Shown here one piece after another: positions 5,698 to 10,627 of a stretch of DNA of 10,627 bases (positions are counted from its first letter, which is position 1; every line of letters starts with the position of its first letter). Origin of the DNA: Methanocella_A sp035319305 (GTDB taxonomy: Archaea; Halobacteriota; Methanocellia; Methanocellales; Methanocellaceae); the NCBI GenBank assembly GCA_035319305.1, contig DATHCY010000261.1, forward strand, positions 1 through 10,627, written 5' to 3'. The translations under genes and the position numbers were made by a program. The notes below the pieces were generated by a model. The model ran no database searches. It was not told the DNA's origin and saw only the letters and a program-made list of their open reading frames with translations.

Positions 5698-5706
5698 CTA
5701 TATATG
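5698..5706 (+). promoter_or_regulatory. TATA box for ilvD
   Basis: The tract ctatatatg predicts transcription start near 5729. A second candidate, atatttaa at 5731-5738, would start transcription near 5760. Either lies upstream of the ATG at 5777, whose GAGG element (5764-5767) sits 9 nt before it, and both disfavour the ATG at 5720. Confidence 0.5.
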
Positions 5707-5776
5707 ATATCCCGAACAGATGCGGCGTCGATATTTAATCTTTAGCGGGAAAGCTATAGTTACGAGGACTCAAGCC

Positions 5777-7420
5777 ATGCGAAGCGATAAGGTCAAGAAG
5801 GGAATGGAGAGGACGCCGCATCGGGCGCTTCTAAAGTCGGTCGGCGTGACGGACAGCGATATGGAGAGGCCGTTCATCGGCATTGCCAACGCATGGAATG
5901 ACATTGTTCCCGGCCACAAGCACCTGCGGGATCTCGCGGAGAAGGTGCGGGAAGGCGTTCGCGACTCGGGCGGGGTGCCGTTTGAGTTCGGGGTTATAGG
6001 CATCTGTGATGGCATCGCTATGGGCCATGAGGGGATGAGCTACTCGCTGCCGTCCCGGGAGATCATTGCTGACTCCATAGAGGTCATGGTAGAGGCCCAT
6101 CGCTTTGACGGGGTGGTCATGCTGGGTACCTGCGATAAGATCGTGCCGGGTATGCTAATGGCAGCTATGCGGATGAATATTCCCACCATAGTGGTCACCG
6201 GCGGCCCGATGCTGCCGGGCAGGCTGGACGGCAGGGACCTCACCCTCATCTCATCCTTCGAGGGCATCGGCAGCGTCCGGGCGGGTAAAATGACGCAGGA
6301 GGAGCTAAAGCGGATTGAGGACAACGCATGCCCGGGCTGCGGCAGCTGCCAGGGGCTGTACACGGCAAACACCATGGCATGTATGACTGAAGCGATGGGC
6401 CTGTCACTGCCGGGATGTGCCACTGCGCATGCGGTGAGCGGCAAGAAAAACCGTATCGCGGAGGAGAGCGGCCGTCGTGTCGTGGAGCTGATTCAGGAGG
6501 GTCTTAAGCCCAGGGATATAGTGACCCGGAAGTCCTTTGAGAACGCGATCATGGTTGATATGAGCATTGGCGGCTCGACCAACACAGTGCTGCATCTAAC
6601 CGCCATCGCCGCCGAGGGTGGGGTGCAGCTGAAGCTGGATGATTTCGATCGGATCAGCTCAGGGACGCCCCACATCTGTCATATGAGCCCTGGCGGGCCG
6701 TACACGATGAAGGATCTGGACGAGGCGGGGGGCATACCCGCCGTCATGAGCCGGGTGAAAAAGCTCAGGAACCTCCCTACCGTCAGTGGCATGACGATCA
6801 AGGAGATCGCTAGGGCCGCGAAGGTTGAGAGGCCTGATGTGATTCGTACCCAAGGGGACCCGGTCCATAGGACTGGGGGGATCTCGATCCTGTACGGGAA
6901 CCTGGCGCCAGATGGCGCGGTAGTGAAAAGTGGCGCCGTCAGCGAGAAGATGTTGAAGTTCTCTGGCAAGGCCCGGGTGTTCGACTCTGAGGACGAGGCG
7001 ATCAAGGCGATCCTGGGCAGGAAGATCAAGGCTGGCGATGTAGTCGTAATCAGGAATATCGGTCCGAAGGGAGGCCCCGGAATGCCGGAGATGCTTGGCC
7101 CGACATCGGCGATTGCGGGCATGGGCTTGAGCGAGTCAGTAGCGCTTGTCACAGACGGTCGGTTCTCGGGGGGCACACGAGGTCCGTGCATTGGCCACGT
7201 CTCCCCGGAAGCAGTAGATAGCGGTCCTATCGGCCTGCTGAAGAGCGGCGACGCCATTATAATAGATATACCTGCTAACAGGATCGATGTTAAGCTGTCT
7301 AAGGCGGAGCTTGAGGCAAGGAAAAGGTCGTTTAAGCCTCGGCAGAAAGCGCTCAGCGGCTATCTTGCCAGATATGCCAGGAACGTCTCGTCTGCTTCCA
7401 CAGGCGGCCTGATCAGATAA
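5777..7420 (+). CDS. ilvD: Dihydroxy-acid dehydratase IlvD
   Basis: This 547-residue enzyme removes water from 2,3-dihydroxy-isovalerate and 2,3-dihydroxy-3-methylvalerate in valine, leucine and isoleucine synthesis. The iron-sulfur and Mg2+ signatures are TCDKIVPGMLM (118-128, Cys119) and NACPGCGSCQG (183-193, Cys185/188/191); the active-site segment TDGRFSGGTRG (459-469) carries the conserved Ser464. Where the [2Fe-2S] class has a Cys in NTPCN, this protein has IVPGHKHL (43-50), the pattern of the oxygen-labile [4Fe-4S] class, suitable for an anaerobe; cluster type is inferred. Translation from ATG 5777 (MRSDKVKKGM) matches the family start. An open frame extends to an ATG at 5720 but adds 19 unconserved residues. 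It converges on the response-regulator gene with only 15 bp between stops, and a short T-rich run there may end the transcript. Confidence 0.97.
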   Translation: MRSDKVKKGMERTPHRALLKSVGVTDSDMERPFIGIANAWNDIVPGHKHLRDLAEKVREGVRDSGGVPFEFGVIGICDGIAMGHEGMSYSLPSREIIADSIEVMVEAHRFDGVVMLGTCDKIVPGMLMAAMRMNIPTIVVTGGPMLPGRLDGRDLTLISSFEGIGSVRAGKMTQEELKRIEDNACPGCGSCQGLYTANTMACMTEAMGLSLPGCATAHAVSGKKNRIAEESGRRVVELIQEGLKPRDIVTRKSFENAIMVDMSIGGSTNTVLHLTAIAAEGGVQLKLDDFDRISSGTPHICHMSPGGPYTMKDLDEAGGIPAVMSRVKKLRNLPTVSGMTIKEIARAAKVERPDVIRTQGDPVHRTGGISILYGNLAPDGAVVKSGAVSEKMLKFSGKARVFDSEDEAIKAILGRKIKAGDVVVIRNIGPKGGPGMPEMLGPTSAIAGMGLSESVALVTDGRFSGGTRGPCIGHVSPEAVDSGPIGLLKSGDAIIIDIPANRIDVKLSKAELEARKRSFKPRQKALSGYLARYARNVSSASTGGLIR

Positions 7421-7435
7421 TAGCGGGGTTATTTT

Positions 7436-7831
7436 CTACGAGGTTATCCTGCTGGCCTCGTCGTCTATATTTCGCATCAGGTCCTTGAGGGAGATGGGCT
7501 TCTTTAAAAACCTCGTGGCGCCGGCATCGAGGGCGTCTTTTTCCACGGCCTCGTCTGCCGAGACAAAGATAATACGTGTCCGGGGGGAGGCGGCGAGTAT
7601 TTCCTTGGTCGTCTCCACGCCGTTCTTAGTGGGCATCCGGTGGTCCATGATAACAATATCTGGTTTATTGCCGGCCCTACTCTGCTTTTCAAGTGCATCT
7701 GTACCGTCACTGGCAATGTAAGAGATAGGATAACCTTTTGATGAGATCGCCAGACGGTAAAGCTTCTGCAGATCAGGCTCATCATCTACTATAGCAACAA
7801 ATGGCTTACTCCCTTCTATGCCGCCGCTCAT
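7436..7831 (-). CDS. Stand-alone response-regulator receiver protein
   Basis: The whole 131-residue product is one CheY-like receiver domain. Asp16 and Asp17 (VDDEPD) form the Mg2+ site, Asp63 (IMDHRMP) is the phospho-acceptor, Ser91 (VSAD) is the switch Ser/Thr position, and Lys111 precedes Pro112 (FLKKP). There is no DNA-binding or enzymatic output domain, so it would act by protein contact, as phosphate relay or on an unlinked target. No histidine kinase is encoded nearby. The start ATG at 7831 is preceded by GAAAGG on the minus strand with 9-nt spacing. It lies downstream of marC in the same orientation, with a gap of about 200 bp, so is probably separately expressed. Role in a specific pathway cannot be read from the sequence. 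Confidence 0.93.
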   Translation of the reverse strand: MSGGIEGSKPFVAIVDDEPDLQKLYRLAISSKGYPISYIASDGTDALEKQSRAGNKPDIVIMDHRMPTKNGVETTKEILAASPRTRIIFVSADEAVEKDALDAGATRFLKKPISLKDLMRNIDDEASRITS

Positions 7832-7901
7832 ATTTTTTATCCTTTCTCGTTTATACTTGTTTGTGAGAAAAAGATGCTTATTGCGGCTTTTCCATCACAA
7901 A

Positions 7902-7919
7902 CATATACCCCATATACCC
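7902..7919. repeat. 9-bp tandem repeat upstream of the receiver gene
   Basis: The nonamer catataccc is repeated in direct tandem (7902-7910, 7911-7919), about 70-90 bp upstream of the receiver-protein start. On the minus strand it provides two overlapping GTATATG boxes that could serve as a TATA element or an operator. The rest of the 7832-8035 gap holds only an AT palindrome, catatatatatg (7980-7991), and no gene. Confidence 0.45.
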
Positions 7920-8035
7920 AAACCGGCTTTTAGGATGATCATCGCTATCCGCTAATGTATTGAGGTTTTACTGCTCTCGACATATATATATGTTGCTGAA
8001 CAAGCCATGTCACAGATTAGCAAGTATGCCTTCCG

Positions 8036-8683
8036 TCATCCTCCGCTCAGGCTTTTGAGTATCGGGAACGCTACTTTGAGGCCGTTGATCACCATCTCGA
8101 TTGCAATGGTGGCTAAGACTATACCCATGACCTTGGTGAGCACTCTAGATCCATCTTTCTTGATTATTGTATATATCCTCTCTGAATTTATCAGGATAAT
8201 AAAGGCGGCCGTCATAGCCAGCAGGATAGCAATGATTATGGCGATCTTTTGCAGGTTGTCCTGCCCCGCATCGTTCATCAAGATCATGACTGTGCTCATC
8301 GCTCCCGGCCCCGCGAGCAATGGTGTGGCCATCGGGGTGACCGCTACAGCCTCCCGTTCGTCAGACTCGTCGATCCGGGACGCAGGGCTCCGTCCCATGA
8401 GCATGTCGAACGCAATGGCCAATAGCAACATTCCGCCCGCGATCCTCAATGAGGGCAGCGTCACGCTAAGTAACGCGAAGATCGCCTGGCCAATGAGGGC
8501 GAATACCAGCAGTATGGCTGTGGCAATGACCATAGACTTGATGATCGCGTTCCTGCGCTCTATAGATGTCAGCCTCGAGGTCAGTGAAATAAAGATTGGT
8601 ATATTCCCGAAAGGGTTAACGATGACGAAAACACCGATAAGTGCATGGATAAAGAGAGTATCATCGAAGTTGAAAAATACCAT
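8036..8683 (-). CDS. MarC-family integral membrane protein
   Basis: This 215-residue protein shows six hydrophobic segments, roughly 10-33, 46-71, 78-96, 119-137, 145-166 and 183-207. It carries the two family hallmarks: NPFGN (23-27) in the first segment and TPLLAGPGAMST (120-131) in the fourth. The two halves look like an inverted repeat with related motifs, and a charged loop (RSPASRIDESDERE, 98-111) joins them. MarC proteins were once thought to confer multiple antibiotic resistance, which has not held up; the substrate is unknown, although some relatives are annotated as amino-acid exporters. Length and motifs match the family. It is divergent from the first DUF2111 gene. No clear ribosome-binding site precedes the ATG at 8683, and no other in-frame ATG is available upstream. 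Confidence 0.95.
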   Translation of the reverse strand: MVFFNFDDTLFIHALIGVFVIVNPFGNIPIFISLTSRLTSIERRNAIIKSMVIATAILLVFALIGQAIFALLSVTLPSLRIAGGMLLLAIAFDMLMGRSPASRIDESDEREAVAVTPMATPLLAGPGAMSTVMILMNDAGQDNLQKIAIIIAILLAMTAAFIILINSERIYTIIKKDGSRVLTKVMGIVLATIAIEMVINGLKVAFPILKSLSGG

Positions 8684-8876
8684 CCCTAAGGAGATGTACC
8701 ATATCCATTAAAACCTTTTTCTATCGATGCCTGTCAGGTAACCGCAGTTGCTTCTGCTTCGGACAATGATCGGACGTTGCAGACAAGATCGTGAATCATT
8801 GATTGACCATGAGAACCGTCATACATTCTTTCAGCAAGATATTTTAAAAGACTTCAAAATTAGTTACCTGATTGTG
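8684..8876. other. Divergent gap between marC and the first DUF2111 gene
   Basis: It contains an AT-rich box attttaaaag at 8841-8850, properly spaced for transcription starting near 8872, and a ttaaaacc tract at 8708-8715 that could serve marC. An open frame continues through part of it from a TTG at 8748 and an ATG at 8766, discussed under the DUF2111 gene. No RNA gene or repeat is seen. Confidence 0.45.
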
Positions 8877-9254
8877 ATGGTTGACAATTCAGAGGATAGG
8901 TTTGCAGGCATGTTGCCGCATATCGCGAAATCGGTATATAATATTACCGGAGGGCTGCCTGTGGCCATCAAGTGCCGGGAACGTCGGGGAGTATTTATCG
9001 ATAGTGAGGGGGAAAAGGAAACCGAGTACGAGAGCGCAGTACTGGACAGGGCATTTTCCGACGAGGGAGTCCAGCACGTGTACTTGGAACGTGGCAGATA
9101 TGCTGGAATGCCGATGCTGGTATCGCCTATTGAGGATGGAAAGGGGAGAAAGATCGCAGCGATCGGGGTTATTGACACGACGGGAATTCTTACGCTGCAG
9201 GAGTTCGTCCAGATCAGCGAACGGGTCAGGTCGCAGGTAGCGGAGGCGGGTTAA
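8877..9254 (+). CDS. DUF2111 protein, divergent first copy
   Basis: The 125-residue product is related to its downstream neighbour: shared landmarks are the TGG-P-V segment (NITGGLPVAI), Y-x-GMPMLVSPI, and the strongly conserved IAAIGVIDTTG. The family is, to my knowledge, confined to methanogenic archaea and has no assigned function. The layout is an alpha/beta domain reminiscent of small regulatory domains, but that is only an impression. The start is uncertain. A box at 8841-8850 predicts transcription beginning near 8872, favouring ATG 8877 or GTG 8874. However, alignment with the neighbour suggests that the first beta strand (KISYLIVMVDN) begins before 8877, so an earlier start such as ATG 8766 remains possible. 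It is less canonical than the second copy, lacking for instance the PGV after the first loop. The pair is probably an old duplication. Confidence 0.82.
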   Translation: MVDNSEDRFAGMLPHIAKSVYNITGGLPVAIKCRERRGVFIDSEGEKETEYESAVLDRAFSDEGVQHVYLERGRYAGMPMLVSPIEDGKGRKIAAIGVIDTTGILTLQEFVQISERVRSQVAEAG

Positions 9255-9267
9255 CACACATTAAAGA

Positions 9268-9277
9268 CATATATGTG
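9268..9277 (+). promoter_or_regulatory. TATA box of the second DUF2111 gene
   Basis: The tract catatatgtg is centred 25 bp before the ATG at 9297, the exact spacing expected if transcription starts at the initiation codon itself. This implies a leaderless mRNA and rejects the in-frame ATG at 9273, which lies inside the box. Confidence 0.6.
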
Positions 9278-9296
9278 TAGCTATATATTATTCATT

Positions 9297-9671
9297 ATGG
9301 ATAGGATCATTATCAGCATGGATTCCAAGGCCGAGGATCTGACGAGCCTCGCGCTATGCGTCCATACTCTTACAGGGGGCATGCCCGTAACGGCGCGCAG
9401 CCGAAACTATCCGGGGGTGCAAATCGAGGAAGGCCGGGTCAGGTCGAAGGTGTATACTGGGCCGATCCTGGAACAGGCGCTCGCCGAGAATCGGATGATC
9501 AAGGGCAAGCCCCGTGAAGGAGATTATAAAGGTATACCAGTGACGGTTGCACCGATTCTGCTAAATGGTCTAGCCATCGCCGCCATCGGTGTGGTGGATA
9601 CGACAGGCGCGCTGGATTTCAAAGCACAGATGGACCAGTACGCCCGGCTGGAAAAACAGGTTGGACGATGA
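9297..9671 (+). CDS. DUF2111 protein, canonical second copy
   Basis: This 124-residue protein fits the methanogen DUF2111 family well. It opens with a beta strand and acidic turn (MDRIIISMDSKAEDLTSLAL), continues through HTLTGGMPVTARSRNYPGVQIEEG and YTGPILEQAL, and carries the two best-conserved blocks, YKGIPVTVAPI (78-88) and IAAIGVVDTTGALDF. No catalytic residues, membrane segments or signal peptide are visible, so it is probably a soluble cytoplasmic protein. The function is unknown; small ligand binding or a regulatory role is speculation. It starts 42 bp after the stop of the first DUF2111 gene and has its own TATA box in that gap, so the two need not be co-expressed. It converges on the membrane-anchored protein gene with a 66-bp gap. 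Confidence 0.9.
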   Translation: MDRIIISMDSKAEDLTSLALCVHTLTGGMPVTARSRNYPGVQIEEGRVRSKVYTGPILEQALAENRMIKGKPREGDYKGIPVTVAPILLNGLAIAAIGVVDTTGALDFKAQMDQYARLEKQVGR

Positions 9672-9737
9672 TCATCCCTTTGATAGGGGTCAACTACCGG
9701 GGTCTAAACTCAAACTTTTCGTCGGAGCCGGACTCAG

Positions 9738-10247
9738 TCAGTTCACGTAAGTCTGCGTACGGTCGACCCCTGGGGTGATATACTCTGGTATATGTATCGC
9801 ATTCCACCGGCCGTCTTCGGAGCCCTTCACATCGATCAGCGCCCAGCAGCCATCCCAGCTGGGTGCCATGCCTTCAAATACATCCACCCCCAATACACAT
9901 ATTGTGTAACCCGTCTTCCAGCTGAGATTGCAGATGTATTCTCCGATGCAATAATTGTCTGCGCCCCCTGCCGCCCGCCACTTTGCAGTACCGTTCTCCT
10001 GGTCGTAGGGAATGATGCGCATCTTCTCCCCCCTCTCGATCCGGATCCCTTCATCGGTTTTCATCAGAGAAACTTCTGGCTGCAATACAGGATGATCAAA
10101 AGTCCCCGTCGCCACATCCCCTGCATGTAACACGTGTTCCTGGCTGACCAGATAGTAGGGCTGCACCTTGACACAGACGATTAAAAAGAGGATTAGTATC
10201 ATGGTCGCTGCGACTATAACTAACACTCGATTGATGTCCTTGTCCAT
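9738..10247 (-). CDS. Membrane-anchored protein of unknown function with four extracytoplasmic cysteines
   Basis: I do not recognise a family. From ATG 10247 the product has 169 residues: a short charged N-terminus (MDKDINR), one strongly hydrophobic segment (8-28, VLVIVAATMILILFLIVCVKV), and then a soluble domain of about 140 residues, probably outside the cell. That domain contains Cys100, Cys106, Cys117 and Cys134, which could form two disulfides, plus Trp residues and alternating hydrophobic strands suggesting a beta-rich fold. There is no lipobox. An upstream in-frame ATG at 10286 would overlap the neighbouring gene and add 13 residues; 10247 is preferred because the hydrophobic anchor follows at once and GGGCGGA lies just before it. 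It begins 11 nt after the stop of the TatD-related gene, so the two are probably co-transcribed. Confidence 0.75.
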   Translation of the reverse strand: MDKDINRVLVIVAATMILILFLIVCVKVQPYYLVSQEHVLHAGDVATGTFDHPVLQPEVSLMKTDEGIRIERGEKMRIIPYDQENGTAKWRAAGGADNYCIGEYICNLSWKTGYTICVLGVDVFEGMAPSWDGCWALIDVKGSEDGRWNAIHIPEYITPGVDRTQTYVN

Positions 10248-10258
10248 AAGTCCGCCCG

Positions 10259-10627
10259 TTATAGCTCTATTTTGATCCCGTAGCATTTCCCCGGATTTTC
10301 CTGGTGGACTTTGTAGAAGATGTCTTCAGGCACACCATTTCTGATGGCTTCTTTCGTCTTCCGGGGTACAGTCTTCGGTCCGAGAACGGCCCCAGGCCGT
10401 TTCGCGTCGTCGATGTAGTCAGTCTCCAGCATAAACCTAGTACCCTGGGCCAGCGCCTCTTCCAGCGCCCCTTTCGAGGCGATCACCGAAGGAAATATGT
10501 TAAGGCTCTCGCATCGTTTTACCACCGGCGGCGAAAAGTGTTTGATCGTCTGCCATGGCGGCAGGCCTGCGGCGGCGGCGATCTCCGATAGGGATTCCAT
10601 AGTATTCTCTTCGCTCTCGGTATGCAG
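10259..10627 (-). CDS. TatD-related metal-dependent hydrolase, C-terminal part (runs off the window)
   Basis: The 122 visible residues are the C-terminal part; the frame stays open to the window edge, and the ATG at 10600 is internal because family-like sequence (LHTESEEN) precedes it. Family features are HTE near residues 2-4, the KHFSPP segment (29-34, His30), and LETDYIDD (67-74), whose Asp70 corresponds to the metal-binding aspartate at the end of TatD-type barrels. TatD proteins are amidohydrolase-fold nucleases or related hydrolases using divalent metals. The archaeal subgroup is diverged, so deoxyribonuclease activity is only annotated by similarity. The C-terminus (ENPGKCYGIKIEL) resembles the 'NPxxLFGL' ending of the family. 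It leads into the downstream membrane-protein gene after 11 nt. Confidence 0.85.
   Translation of the reverse strand: MHTESEENTMESLSEIAAAAGLPPWQTIKHFSPPVVKRCESLNIFPSVIASKGALEEALAQGTRFMLETDYIDDAKRPGAVLGPKTVPRKTKEAIRNGVPEDIFYKVHQENPGKCYGIKIEL

Noticed and set aside
6679..7257. A 192-codon frame antisense to ilvD
   Set aside because: It is a shadow of ilvD; its product is Pro/Ser-rich with no domain, while the + strand encodes conserved IlvD motifs throughout.
8007..8711. A 234-codon open frame on the + strand opposite marC
   Set aside because: It is rich in Met, Ile and Ser as expected of the complement of a membrane protein, and the minus-strand frame carries the real MarC motifs.
1..10627. 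CRISPR arrays, complete transposons or an obvious defence island
   Set aside because: No regularly spaced repeats, cas genes, transposase, integrase or restriction genes were seen; genes are mostly housekeeping.

Overview
The window looks like the chromosome of a methanogenic euryarchaeon, most plausibly a Methanocellales-type (rice cluster I) organism. The support is an archaeal Orc1/Cdc6 initiator, a CAU tRNA interrupted by a bulge-helix-bulge intron, TATA boxes about 25 bp before starts, archaeal-type MoaA and NIF3 proteins, and two adjacent DUF2111 proteins, a family I know only from methanogens. The genus is inferred from overall resemblance and was not searched. Base composition is moderate in GC, with AT-rich promoter gaps and one GC-rich intergenic block.

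Left part (1-1517): the 3' end of thiD (HMP-phosphate kinase, thiamine synthesis) on the + strand is followed by a repeat-rich gap, an intron-containing tRNA(CAU) on the - strand, and rpiA (ribose-5-phosphate isomerase) on the - strand. An AT-rich divergent gap of about 250 bp then separates rpiA from a + strand orc1/cdc6 gene (1767-2894), a possible replication-origin neighbourhood.

Middle (2895-5565): a gap of about 440 bp after orc1/cdc6 contains a TATA box followed by at least six stem-loops in GC-rich DNA, and is the best candidate here for an undescribed RNA gene. Next come three - strand genes: moaA, then nif3 (DUF34), whose stop overlaps the GTG start of a small SWIM zinc-finger protein. 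Between moaA and nif3 lies a 40-bp perfect-arm palindrome resembling the subterminal hairpins of IS200/IS605-type elements.

Right part (5777-10627): ilvD (dihydroxyacid dehydratase, branched-chain amino acids) on the + strand converges on a stand-alone response-regulator receiver domain. A marC-family membrane protein follows on the - strand. Two + strand DUF2111 paralogues come next, the second with a well-placed TATA box predicting a leaderless transcript. The window ends with two - strand genes: a membrane-anchored protein of unknown function with four conserved-looking cysteines, and just upstream of it the C-terminal part of a TatD-related metal-dependent hydrolase that runs off the right edge.

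Most genes are housekeeping and do not form one pathway. The parts not explained by ordinary annotation are the structured gap at 2950-3191, the solo palindrome at 4508-4547, short perfect tandem duplications in three separate intergenic gaps, and altered ATPase motifs in the Orc1/Cdc6 protein.
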